From Streptomyces regalis (GTDB taxonomy: Bacteria; Actinomycetota; Actinomycetes; Streptomycetales; Streptomycetaceae), in contig NZ_LLZG01000025.1 in assembly GCF_001509475.1 (NCBI RefSeq), positions 114,883 through 178,882 of the forward strand: DNA of 64,000 bases. Reading direction: 5' to 3'. The notes under the pieces were generated by a model. That model saw only the letters and a program-made list of their open reading frames with translations, was not told where the DNA came from and did no database searches. Below are positions 54,714-63,260 of the stretch, piece after piece. Each line of letters starts with the position of its first letter. Position 1 is the stretch's first letter. The position numbers and the translations under genes were made by a program.

Positions 54714-54723
54714 CCTCACCTAA
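54705..54723 (+). promoter_or_regulatory. iron box of the panD-mbtH-NRPS operon
   Basis: TTAGGTTAGCCTCACCTAA differs from the consensus iron box at one position. It overlaps the last three codons of the upstream hydrolase gene, including its stop, and is 20 bases before the panD ATG. Confidence 0.9.
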
Positions 54724-54742
54724 GTAGTCTCCTCAGGGGGTC

Positions 54743-55198
54743 ATGGTGCACCGCACCTTGCTGCACGGCAAGATCCACCGAGCCACCGTCACCCAGGCAG
54801 ATCTGCACTACGTGGGATCCCTGACGATCGACCAGGACCTCATGGAAGCCGCCGACATCGTCGAGGGCGAAGCGGTCCAGGTCGTCGACATCGACAACGG
54901 CACCCGACTCACCACCTACGCCATCACCGGCGAACGCGGTAGCGGCGTCATCGGCGTCAACGGCGCCGCCGCCCATCTCGTCCACCCCGGCCACCTGGTG
55001 ATCATCATGTCCTTCGCCGCGCTCGACGAGTCCGAACGCGCCACCCACCGGCCGAGGGTCGTTCACGTCGACAAGGCCAACCGGATCGTCGCGCTCGGCG
55101 CCGACCCCGCCGAACCGGTACCCGGCGCGGCCGACCAGTTCACCGGAGCCTTCACCCACCCCGCGCCACGCCAGGCCGGCGAGCAGGAGAGGAACTGA
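54743..55198 (+). CDS. panD: aspartate 1-decarboxylase (pyruvoyl enzyme)
   Basis: The 151-residue product is Pan[21 protein letters not shown] leads to the self-cleavage site Gly25-Ser26 (YVGSLTID), where Ser becomes the pyruvoyl cofactor. [20 protein letters not shown] is also conserved. It makes beta-alanine from aspartate. In the panthothenate pathway the gene is normally elsewhere in Streptomyces; here it is second to an iron box and 3 bp before mbtH, so it most likely supplies beta-alanine to the NRPS. Its tail (about 128-151) is longer than in E. coli PanD. Confidence 0.96.
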   Translation: MVHRTLLHGKIHRATVTQADLHYVGSLTIDQDLMEAADIVEGEAVQVVDIDNGTRLTTYAITGERGSGVIGVNGAAAHLVHPGHLVIIMSFAALDESERATHRPRVVHVDKANRIVALGADPAEPVPGAADQFTGAFTHPAPRQAGEQERN

Positions 55199-55201
55199 GC
55201 C

Positions 55202-55420
55202 ATGGCCAACCCCTTCGACGACGCCGACGGTGTCTTTCGCGTCCTGGTCAACGACGAAGGCCAGTACTCCTTGTGGCCGGACTTCGCGGCCGTACCCGAG
55301 GGCTGGACCTCCGTGCACGGCCCCGACGACCGGGCCGCCTGCCTGGAGTACGTCGAGCGGCACTGGACGGACATGCGCCCGCGCAGCCTGGCCGACGCCA
55401 TGCGTGGGGCCGAGGGCTGA
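55202..55420 (+). CDS. MbtH-like protein
   Basis: The 72-residue product has the MbtH pattern: [34 protein letters not shown] and a final region with RPRSLADAM. MbtH proteins bind NRPS adenylation domains and enable their folding or activity. Its stop overlaps the start of the first NRPS gene (TGATG). Confidence 0.97.
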   Translation: MANPFDDADGVFRVLVNDEGQYSLWPDFAAVPEGWTSVHGPDDRAACLEYVERHWTDMRPRSLADAMRGAEG

Positions 55421-58400
55421 TGGCCGGCCGCCCGGCAGTGGAGGACGTCCTCCCCCTGTCACCCATGCAGGAGGGGATGGTCTTCCACGCGCTGTACGAC
55501 GAGGGCGCACGGGACGTCTACACCGGGCAGCTGGTCATCCGGCTCGAAGGGCCCGTGGACGGACCGCGGATGAGCCTGGCCGTCACGGCGCTGCTCACCC
55601 GGCACGCCAATCTGCGGGCCGCCTTCCGTACCTCGCGGTCGGGGCGTCCGGTCCAGGTGGTGCGCAGCGCGGTCACCGTCCCCTGGCAGATCACCGACCT
55701 GAGCCCACTGCCTCCCCAGGAGCGTGAGCAGGCCTTCGACCGGCTGCTCGAGGAGGACCGCGACGAGCGGTTCGACCTGTCCCGTCCGCCGCTGCTGAGG
55801 TTCCGGCTCGTGACGTTCGGGGAGGGGCAGCACCGGCTGCTGATCTCCTCGCACCACCTGCTCTGGGACGGCTGGTCCGCCCCCGTGCTGGTGCGTGAGC
55901 TCTTCCAGCTGTACACCTCGGGCGGAGACCCCGCGGCCCTGCCCCGCGTGCGGCCCTACCGCGACTACCTGGCGTGGCTGTCCCGCCAGGACCGCGAGGC
56001 CGCGCGAAAGGCATGGAAGGCCGCCCTGCACGGACTCGACGAACCGTCACTCATCGCGCCCGACGCGCGGGACCGGCCCGTCGAGCAGCCCGAACGGCTG
56101 GTCCTGGAGCTCTCCCAGGAGGAGACCTCGGCCCTGGCGGGCGCCGCCCGCACCCACGGGGTGACCGTCAGCACCGTACTCCAGGGCCTGTGGGCCGTCC
56201 TGCTCGGCAGGCTGACCGGCCGCACGGACGTCGTCCTGGGGGCCACTGTCTCCGGCCGCGACGCCGACGTCCCCGGCATCGAGACGATGGTCGGCCTCTT
56301 CATCAACACCCTGCCCGTACGGGTGCGGTTGAGGCCCGAGGAGCCGCTCGCCGGCCTGCTGACCCGGCTCCAGACCGAGCAGGCCGCGCTCCTCGACCAC
56401 CGGCATCTCGGCCTCGCGGAGATCCAGCGCGCCGCCGGGCACACCGCCCTCTTCGACACCTTGCTGGTCTTCGAGAGCTATCCCATCGACGACGACGGCA
56501 TCGCTCGCGCCTTCGGCCCCGACGGTCCCCGCATGACGGGAGTCTCGGTCCAGGACGCCACTCACTATCCGTTGGCGCTGACCGCCCTGCCGGGCGACCA
56601 GCTGACGCTGACGTTCAGCCATCAACCGACCGTGCTGGATCGCGGGACGGTCGAACGTACCGCCTCCCGACTCCGGCATCTGCTGGCGGAGTTCACGCAG
56701 GACCCCACCCGTCCCGTAGCCCGCCTCTCCACGGACGAGCCCCCCGCACAGAACGACACCGCCCGCCCCCTGCCGCACCCCGCGGTCCGCGCCCTGTACG
56801 AGGACCAGGCGGCCCGCACCCCCGACGCCCCCGCCGTCCTCCACGGCGACACCACCCTGACCTTCGCCGAACTCGACGCCCGTGCCGACCGATTGGCCGC
56901 GGCCCTGTCCGCCCGGGGCGCAGGACCGGAGTCCGTGGTCGCCGTCGCCCTGCCCCGCAGCCCCGACCTGGTCACCGCGCTCCTCGCGGTACTGAAGGCC
57001 GGAGCCGCCGTCCTGCCGATCGACCCGGGCTACCCGCCCGACCGGATCGCCCTGATGCTCGACGACGCCGGGCCCCGACTGGTGATCTGCGATCCGCCGA
57101 CGTCACAACTGCTCGGCATCCAAAGGGAGTTGGTCTGTCCGCCGGACGCGAAGGCAGCCGTACGGGAGCGACCGCCCCTGTCTCCCGAACACCCCGCGTA
57201 CGTCATCTTCACCTCGGGCTCCACCGGCCGCCCCAAGGGCGTGATCGGAACCCAGCGGGCCCTGGCCAACCGCCTCGACTGGGGCCGGGAGCTGGGAGGA
57301 CGTCGTGCTGGGGACGGCTCACCCGGCGTCCGCGTCTCCAAGAGCCCGTTGAGCTTCATCGACGGCCTCACCGAACTGCTCGGCGCCCTCGTAGCGGGCG
57401 ACGCGGTGGCGCTCGCCGACGACGAGGCGACCGGCGACCCGAGGGCCCTCGCCGCCCTGGCCGACCGCCACCGGGCCACCCTTCTCACGGCGGTCCCCAG
57501 CCTCTACACCACCCTCACCGAATCCGCCCCGCCGGATGCCTTCTCCTCCGTCCGCACCTGGGTCTCCAGCGGCGAAACCCTCCCCGGCGCACTGGCCGAC
57601 GCGATCACCCGGCGCTGGCCACAGGCACGTCTGGTCAACCTCTACGGCTGCTCCGAGGCGGCCGGCGACAGCCTGATCCACGTCCACGACGGCGGCGAGG
57701 GCGCGGTGCCCCTGGGCCGGCCGATCGCCAACACCCGCGTCCACGTCCTCGACCCGTTCCTGCGACCGGCACCGGTCGGCGCGGTCGGCGAGCTGTACCT
57801 GGCCGGAGACGGACTCGCGCGGGGCTACCTCAACCAACCCGGCCGCACCGCCGAACGTTTCGTCGCCGACCCCTTCGGCCCACCCGGCAGCCGTCTGTAC
57901 CGCACCGGCGACCTCGCGAGGCTGCGGCCCGACGGCACGGTGGAGTTCCTCGGCCGCGCCGACGACCAGGTGAAGATCCGGGGCTTCCGGGTCGAGCCCG
58001 GCGAGATCGAGGCGGCGACACGAGCGTTGCCGGGTGTCGGCCGGGCTGCGGTCGTGGCCAGGGAGGACGGCTCGGCACCGCGACGCCTGGTCGCCTACGT
58101 CGTGGCAGACCGAGGGGCGACCGGGGCGACCGGGGTGACCGGGGCGACCCTCGACCCCCTCACCCTGCGCCGAGCCCTCGCCGAGCGACTGCCCGGTCAC
58201 CTCGTCCCGTCCGCCGTGGTGGTCCTGGAGCAACTGCCGCTCACCCCCAGCGGCAAGCTCGACCGACGCGCCCTGCCCGCCCCCGACTTCACGGAGACGT
58301 CCACCTACGAACCACCCCGCACCGAACCGGAGAAGGTGCTGTGCGGGCTGTTCACCGAAGTGCTCGGGCTGGAACGGGCCGGCGTCCACGACGACTTCTT

Positions 58401-58635
58401 CGAACGCGGTGGCGACAGCATCATCTCGGTCCGGCTGGCCGACCGGGCCCGCAGAGCCGGGCTCGCCCTGTCCCCTCGGGACGTGTTCACCCACCGCACC
58501 CCGGCCGGGCTCGCCCGGGCCCTGCTCGACGAAACCGGCCCCGCGCCCGAGGAGTTCACTCCGAACGGCGCCCCGCTCGTGTCACTCAGCCAGTCGCAGC
58601 TCGACAACGTCAAGGCGAGGTGGAGGACTCGATGA
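55420..58635 (+). CDS. NRPS 1: C-A-PCP, predicted beta-alanine module
   Basis: The 1071-residue product has a condensation domain (about 8-440; HHLLWDGWS near 146), an adenylation domain (about 455-960; TSGSTGRPKG near 598) and a carrier domain (GGDSIIS near 998). Reading the pocket against GrsA, I get I235 D236 T239 T278 V299 S301 L322 G330 D331 K517. The Asp235 that holds an alpha-amino group is replaced (FIDGLTELL). The code shares D236, S301, L322, D331 and K517 with the published beta-alanine code VDWVISLADK. With panD just upstream, beta-alanine is the likely substrate. No epimerase is present, as expected for an achiral residue. The stop overlaps the NRPS 2 start. Confidence 0.93.
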   Translation: MAGRPAVEDVLPLSPMQEGMVFHALYDEGARDVYTGQLVIRLEGPVDGPRMSLAVTALLTRHANLRAAFRTSRSGRPVQVVRSAVTVPWQITDLSPLPPQEREQAFDRLLEEDRDERFDLSRPPLLRFRLVTFGEGQHRLLISSHHLLWDGWSAPVLVRELFQLYTSGGDPAALPRVRPYRDYLAWLSRQDREAARKAWKAALHGLDEPSLIAPDARDRPVEQPERLVLELSQEETSALAGAARTHGVTVSTVLQGLWAVLLGRLTGRTDVVLGATVSGRDADVPGIETMVGLFINTLPVRVRLRPEEPLAGLLTRLQTEQAALLDHRHLGLAEIQRAAGHTALFDTLLVFESYPIDDDGIARAFGPDGPRMTGVSVQDATHYPLALTALPGDQLTLTFSHQPTVLDRGTVERTASRLRHLLAEFTQDPTRPVARLSTDEPPAQNDTARPLPHPAVRALYEDQAARTPDAPAVLHGDTTLTFAELDARADRLAAALSARGAGPESVVAVALPRSPDLVTALLAVLKAGAAVLPIDPGYPPDRIALMLDDAGPRLVICDPPTSQLLGIQRELVCPPDAKAAVRERPPLSPEHPAYVIFTSGSTGRPKGVIGTQRALANRLDWGRELGGRRAGDGSPGVRVSKSPLSFIDGLTELLGALVAGDAVALADDEATGDPRALAALADRHRATLLTAVPSLYTTLTESAPPDAFSSVRTWVSSGETLPGALADAITRRWPQARLVNLYGCSEAAGDSLIHVHDGGEGAVPLGRPIANTRVHVLDPFLRPAPVGAVGELYLAGDGLARGYLNQPGRTAERFVADPFGPPGSRLYRTGDLARLRPDGTVEFLGRADDQVKIRGFRVEPGEIEAATRALPGVGRAAVVAREDGSAPRRLVAYVVADRGATGATGVTGATLDPLTLRRALAERLPGHLVPSAVVVLEQLPLTPSGKLDRRALPAPDFTETSTYEPPRTEPEKVLCGLFTEVLGLERAGVHDDFFERGGDSIISVRLADRARRAGLALSPRDVFTHRTPAGLARALLDETGPAPEEFTPNGAPLVSLSQSQLDNVKARWRTR
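58114..58149 (+). repeat. four 9-bp tandem repeats in NRPS 1
   Basis: GGGGCGACC occurs four times in a row (one copy has T for C), coding Gly-Ala-Thr units (GATGATGVTGAT) in a surface loop near the end of the adenylation domain. Copy number could vary without changing frame. Confidence 0.85.
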
Positions 58636-61600
58636 GCAAGACACCCGGGGACGACGGTTCCCTGGTCGAGGACATTCTGCCGCTGTCCCCGCTCCAGCAG
58701 GGCCTGCTGTTCCACGCCCTGTTCGACGAGGGCGCCCAGGACGTCTACACCATGCAGTCCCTGGTGGAGATCGAGGGCCCCCTGCGCCCCGCCCTCCTGC
58801 GCACCGCCGCTGAGGAACTCTTCGCCCGCCACGCCAACCTGCGCAGCGCCTTCCTGCACGAGGACCTGGACGAACCGGTGCAGGTGGTGCTCAAGCAGGT
58901 CCCCGTGAACTGGGCCGAGGCGGACGCCACGGGGGAGGACGACGTGGCCCGGCTGGTCACCGAGGACGCCACCGCCCGCTTCGACCTCACGGACCCGCCC
59001 CTGCTGCGCCTGACGCTGGTTCGCCGCTCCACCGACCGCTGGCTACTGATCCTCACCAACCACCACCTCCTGCTGGACGGCTGGTCCATCCCCCTCTTGG
59101 TCCGGGAACTCCTCCAGCTCTACGCCGCCCAGCTCGCCCCCGGCACCACCGCCCCCCTGCCCGCTGTACGCCCGTACCGCGACTTCCTGGCCTGGCTCGC
59201 CTCCCGGGACCGGGAAGCCTCCGCCGACGCCTGGCGCAACGCACTGGCCGGGGTTGCGCCGACGGTGCTGTCGCCCTCGACCGCCGGGCTGGTCCCGGTG
59301 CCGCCCGAGCTGCACACGCTGCGACTGACCGAGGAACTGACCGGCCGGGTGCAGGAGTTCGCGAGGCGCCGGGGCGTCACCGTCAACACGGTCGTGCAGG
59401 GACTGTGGGCCTTGCTCCTGGCACGGCTGACCGGCCGGGACGACGTGGTCTTCGGGGCGACCGTGGCGGGACGGCCCGCCGAACTCGCCGGTGTGGAATC
59501 CATGATCGGCCTGTTCATCAACACGGTGCCGGTCCGGGTGACCGTACCGCCGGGGGAGCGGGCCGGTGCCTTCCTGCGCCGCCTTCAGGACGAGCAGTCG
59601 AGGCTGATGGACCATCTGCACCTGGGCCTCACCGAGATCCAGCGCCTCGCCGGGGCGGGCGATCTCTTCGACACCCTGCTGGTCTTCGAGAACTACCCGA
59701 TCGACGACGCCGCGGTGGCCGAGGCCGAGGCGTCCGCCGGCCTGCGGATCCTCGAGGTCAAGGGCTCGGGCGCCACGCACTATCCGCTGACCCTGGCCGT
59801 ACTCGCCGAGCAACGCCTGGGTGTCGTCTTCGAGTTCCGCCCCGACTGCTACGACCGCGCGGCCGTGGAGAGGCTGGCCGTACGCTTCGAGCGACTGGTG
59901 ACGGCCGTACTGACCGACCCGGACGCCCCCCTGGCCGCACTGGACGCCCTCGCGCCCGACGAGCGGACCGCGCTGCTGACGGGCGGGGTCGGGGAGCGGC
60001 TGCCGGTGCCGTACCGGACGATGCCGGAGGTGTTCGAGGCGCAGGCGGCTCGTACGCCGGATGCGGTGGCGGTGGTGGGGGACGGACAGAGTCTGACGTT
60101 CGCGCAACTGAACAGCGCAGCGAACCAACTGGCGTGGTGGCTGGTCGAGTTGGGAGCGGGCCCGGAGCGGCTCGTAGCGTTCGCGCTGCCTCCGACCCCG
60201 GACACGATGACAGCACTCCTGGCGATCCAGAAGACGGGCGCGGCCTATCTACCACTGGACCCAGCGTGGCCAGAAGAACGCATCGCGGGCATGCTGGAGG
60301 ACGCACGCCCGGTGGCGCTTGTTACCACGACGGCTGCAACGCCCTTCAAGGGGCGCGGGGCTGTGACATGTGCGGCTCCGCCGCGTGGGCACGACCAGCC
60401 ACAATCAACCCGCAGCCACCATCCGGCACTGCCACCCGACCGCTTCGTGTTCCTGGACGCCCTCGATACCCGTCAACGCCTCGCGCACACACGCGCCTCC
60501 AACCTCACAGACGCAGACCGCCACCAACCCCTCCTCCCCGAACACCCCGCCTACGTCATCTACACCTCCGGCTCCACCGGCCGCCCCAAAGCCGTGGTCA
60601 TCCCCCACCGAGCCATCGTCAACCTCTTCGCCGCCCACCACACAGCCCTGCACAAACCCGCGGCCGCGGCCGTCGGCGGACGCCCGCTGAGGATCGGACA
60701 CGCCTGGCCCATCGCCTTCGACGCCTCCTGGCAGCCCATGCTGTGGATGTTCGCCGGACACGAACTGCACTTGGTGCCCGAGGAGGTCCGCCGGGACCCC
60801 GCCGCCCTGCGCGACTTCCTCGCCCGGAACGGCGTCGAGTTCATCGAGCTCTCCCCGTCCCTGCTCGGCGAGCTCGTCGCCCAGGGCGGCGACTGGCAGG
60901 CCCAGCTCAAGGTGATCGGCGTCGGCGGCGAGGCCGTACCGCCTGACCTGTGGCGCACCCTGCGCGAGACGGACGGGCTGGCCGCGCACAACCTGTACGG
61001 GCCCACCGAATGTACCGTCGACTCGGCGGACTGCGACCTCGCCCTCAGCGAGTGGCCCGCGATCGGCCGCCCCGTGGCGGGCGGCACCCTCTACATCCTG
61101 GACGGACACCTCAACCCCGTCCCCGTCGGCGTCGAGGGCGAGTTGTACGTGGCGGGCGCGGGCCTGGCCCGGGGCTACCTCGGTCAACCGGCCGCCACCG
61201 CGGGCCGCTTCGTCGCCGACCCCTTCTCCGACAGCTCCGGCGCGCGCATGTACCGTACCGGCGACATCGCCCGCTGGACCGAGGGCGGCCTGGTGGAATG
61301 CCTGGGCCGGGTCGACGACCAGGTCAAGGTCAGGGGCTACCGGATCGAACCCGGCGAGATCGAGGCGGTGCTGCTGGAGCACGAGCTGGTCGAGCGGGCG
61401 GCGGTCGTCGTCCGCGAGGACACGCCCTCCGTACGGCGCCTGGTCGCCTACGTCATCCTGGCCGCGCCACTCTCCTTGTCACCGTCCGTGCCGCCGGCCG
61501 AGGAGACGGCCGAGCTGCTGCGCCGGGCCGTGGCGGCCGTCCTGCCCGACTACATGGTGCCGTCGGCCTTCGTCCCGGTGTCCAGCTTCCCGCTCACCCT

Positions 61601-63260
61601 CAACGGCAAGCTGGACACCGCCGCCCTCCCGGCGCCCTCCCGGTCCGCGGGCCCGGCCGCGCAGCCGCCCCGGAATCCGGTCGAGGAGCGGCTCGCCACG
61701 CTGTTCGCCGAGGTGCTCGGGCTGGACACGGTCGGCGTGCACGACAGCTTCTTCGCGCTCGGCGGCGACAGCATCGTGTCCATGCGGCTGGTCAGCCAGG
61801 CGCGGGCGGCGGGGCTCGCGATCTCGCCGCGTGACGTGTTCGAGCGGCCGACGATCGCGGAACTCGCCGAACGGGCCGCCACCGCCGGGCGTGCGGGCAC
61901 CGCCGACCGCAACCAACAGCGGCTCCGCCGCGGGCGGGCGGCCGACTCCGACGCGGGAACCGGCGACATACCGCTCACCCCCATGCTGACCTGGCTCACC
62001 GAGCAGGGCGGACCCTTCCGCGGACTCAGCCAGGCGCGGTTCCTCCGTACGCCGGCCGACATGGACCTCGACGGGCTGCACCGCACCGTCCAGGCCGTCC
62101 TGGACCGGCACGACCTGCTGCGCTCCACCTTGACGCGGGCCGAGGACGGCGCGTGGCGCTTCCACGCCGCGCCGGTGGGCACGGTCCGCGCCGCCGACTG
62201 CGTACGGCGCATCGACGCCGAGGGGCTGGACCATACGGCGATCGGCACGCTGGTGCCGGAGGCCTTCGACGAGCTCGTGGCCGAGCTCGATCCGGCGTCC
62301 GGCGCGGTGGCGCGGTTCCTGTGGTTCGACGCCGGCAGCGGTCGCGAGGGGCGGCTGCTGGTCGTGCTGCACCACCTCGTCAGCGATGCCGCGTCCTGGG
62401 GCGTCCTGGTCGCCGACCTGGCCGCCGCCCGGGAGGGCAGGGAGCTGTCGCCGGCAGGCACGTCCTTCCGTGAGTGGGCGCAGGCGCTGCAGGACCTGGC
62501 CCCGGACCGGGCGGCGGAACTCGCCTTCTGGAAGGGAGTGTTGGAGCGACCGGAACCACCCCTGGGAGCCGGACCGCTGGATCCCGCCCGGGACACCAGG
62601 GAGACGATCCGCAGGCACTGGACCACGCTGGGCCCGGACATCACCGCACCTCTGACCACCGCTTCCGTCCAGGAGGTGCTGCTGACCGCGCTGGCCCAGG
62701 CCGTACGGTCCTGGCGCAGCGCCCCCGATCCCTCCGTACTGATCGCGCTGGAGGGGCACGGCCGCGAGGAGCACCTCCTCCCCGGTGCCGACCTGTCCAG
62801 CACCCTCGGCTGGTTCACCACCGTCTTCCCGGTCCGGCTGGATCCCGGCGCCCCGCCCGGAGCGGACCAGGTACGGCGGATCCGCGACCAGCTGGCAGCC
62901 CTGCCCGACAAGGGGATCGGCTACGGCCTGCTGCGCCACCTCAACCCGGAAACAGCCGCGCAACTCTCCCAACTGCCCGAGCCACAGATCCAGTTCAACT
63001 ACCTCGGCCGGATGACGATGGGCGAGCGGCGCGAGACCGCCGCGTTCACCAGCGCACCCGAGACCGGGGCCATGGGCAGTGGCGCCGACCCCGGGATGCC
63101 GGCCCCGTACGCCCTCGTCGTCGATGCGGTGATCACCGGAACCGAGCTCTCGGTGTGCTGGCAGTGGCCGGAACGGATCTTCGCCGAGACCGAGATCCAA
63201 CGGCTGTCCGCGCTCTGGACCACGTCCCTCGAACTGCTCCTGAAAGGCGGAGACCAGTGA
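58632..63260 (+). CDS. NRPS 2: C-A-PCP-E module
   Basis: The 1542-residue product has a condensation domain (about 10-450; HHLLLDGWS near 144), adenylation domain (about 465-995; TSGSTGRPKAV near 645), carrier domain (GGDSIVS near 1044) and an epimerization domain (about 1110-1540; HHLVSDAASW near 1247). The pocket has D235, A236, Q239, V330, D331 and K517, a normal alpha-amino acid code nearest to glutamine-like patterns; I do not claim the residue. The E domain should deliver the D-form to NRPS 3. Between motifs A2 and A3 lies an insert of about 38 residues relative to NRPS 1, of which 569-595 are encoded by a reversed copy of an intergenic repeat (60336-60415). Confidence 0.93.
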   Translation: MSKTPGDDGSLVEDILPLSPLQQGLLFHALFDEGAQDVYTMQSLVEIEGPLRPALLRTAAEELFARHANLRSAFLHEDLDEPVQVVLKQVPVNWAEADATGEDDVARLVTEDATARFDLTDPPLLRLTLVRRSTDRWLLILTNHHLLLDGWSIPLLVRELLQLYAAQLAPGTTAPLPAVRPYRDFLAWLASRDREASADAWRNALAGVAPTVLSPSTAGLVPVPPELHTLRLTEELTGRVQEFARRRGVTVNTVVQGLWALLLARLTGRDDVVFGATVAGRPAELAGVESMIGLFINTVPVRVTVPPGERAGAFLRRLQDEQSRLMDHLHLGLTEIQRLAGAGDLFDTLLVFENYPIDDAAVAEAEASAGLRILEVKGSGATHYPLTLAVLAEQRLGVVFEFRPDCYDRAAVERLAVRFERLVTAVLTDPDAPLAALDALAPDERTALLTGGVGERLPVPYRTMPEVFEAQAARTPDAVAVVGDGQSLTFAQLNSAANQLAWWLVELGAGPERLVAFALPPTPDTMTALLAIQKTGAAYLPLDPAWPEERIAGMLEDARPVALVTTTAATPFKGRGAVTCAAPPRGHDQPQSTRSHHPALPPDRFVFLDALDTRQRLAHTRASNLTDADRHQPLLPEHPAYVIYTSGSTGRPKAVVIPHRAIVNLFAAHHTALHKPAAAAVGGRPLRIGHAWPIAFDASWQPMLWMFAGHELHLVPEEVRRDPAALRDFLARNGVEFIELSPSLLGELVAQGGDWQAQLKVIGVGGEAVPPDLWRTLRETDGLAAHNLYGPTECTVDSADCDLALSEWPAIGRPVAGGTLYILDGHLNPVPVGVEGELYVAGAGLARGYLGQPAATAGRFVADPFSDSSGARMYRTGDIARWTEGGLVECLGRVDDQVKVRGYRIEPGEIEAVLLEHELVERAAVVVREDTPSVRRLVAYVILAAPLSLSPSVPPAEETAELLRRAVAAVLPDYMVPSAFVPVSSFPLTLNGKLDTAALPAPSRSAGPAAQPPRNPVEERLATLFAEVLGLDTVGVHDSFFALGGDSIVSMRLVSQARAAGLAISPRDVFERPTIAELAERAATAGRAGTADRNQQRLRRGRAADSDAGTGDIPLTPMLTWLTEQGGPFRGLSQARFLRTPADMDLDGLHRTVQAVLDRHDLLRSTLTRAEDGAWRFHAAPVGTVRAADCVRRIDAEGLDHTAIGTLVPEAFDELVAELDPASGAVARFLWFDAGSGREGRLLVVLHHLVSDAASWGVLVADLAAAREGRELSPAGTSFREWAQALQDLAPDRAAELAFWKGVLERPEPPLGAGPLDPARDTRETIRRHWTTLGPDITAPLTTASVQEVLLTALAQAVRSWRSAPDPSVLIALEGHGREEHLLPGADLSSTLGWFTTVFPVRLDPGAPPGADQVRRIRDQLAALPDKGIGYGLLRHLNPETAAQLSQLPEPQIQFNYLGRMTMGERRETAAFTSAPETGAMGSGADPGMPAPYALVVDAVITGTELSVCWQWPERIFAETEIQRLSALWTTSLELLLKGGDQ
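60336..60415 (-). repeat. dispersed intergenic repeat, copy 2, inside an NRPS adenylation domain
   Basis: Read on the minus strand this 80-bp segment begins CTGCGGGTTGATTGTGGC and ends GGGCGTTGC, matching the intergenic copy at 6284-6365 in order and at most positions. On the plus strand it is open in the NRPS frame and encodes a Cys/Pro/Arg-rich stretch (FKGRGAVTCAAPPRGHDQP) unlike any adenylation-domain sequence. The insertion site is a variable loop before motif A3. Confidence 0.85.
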
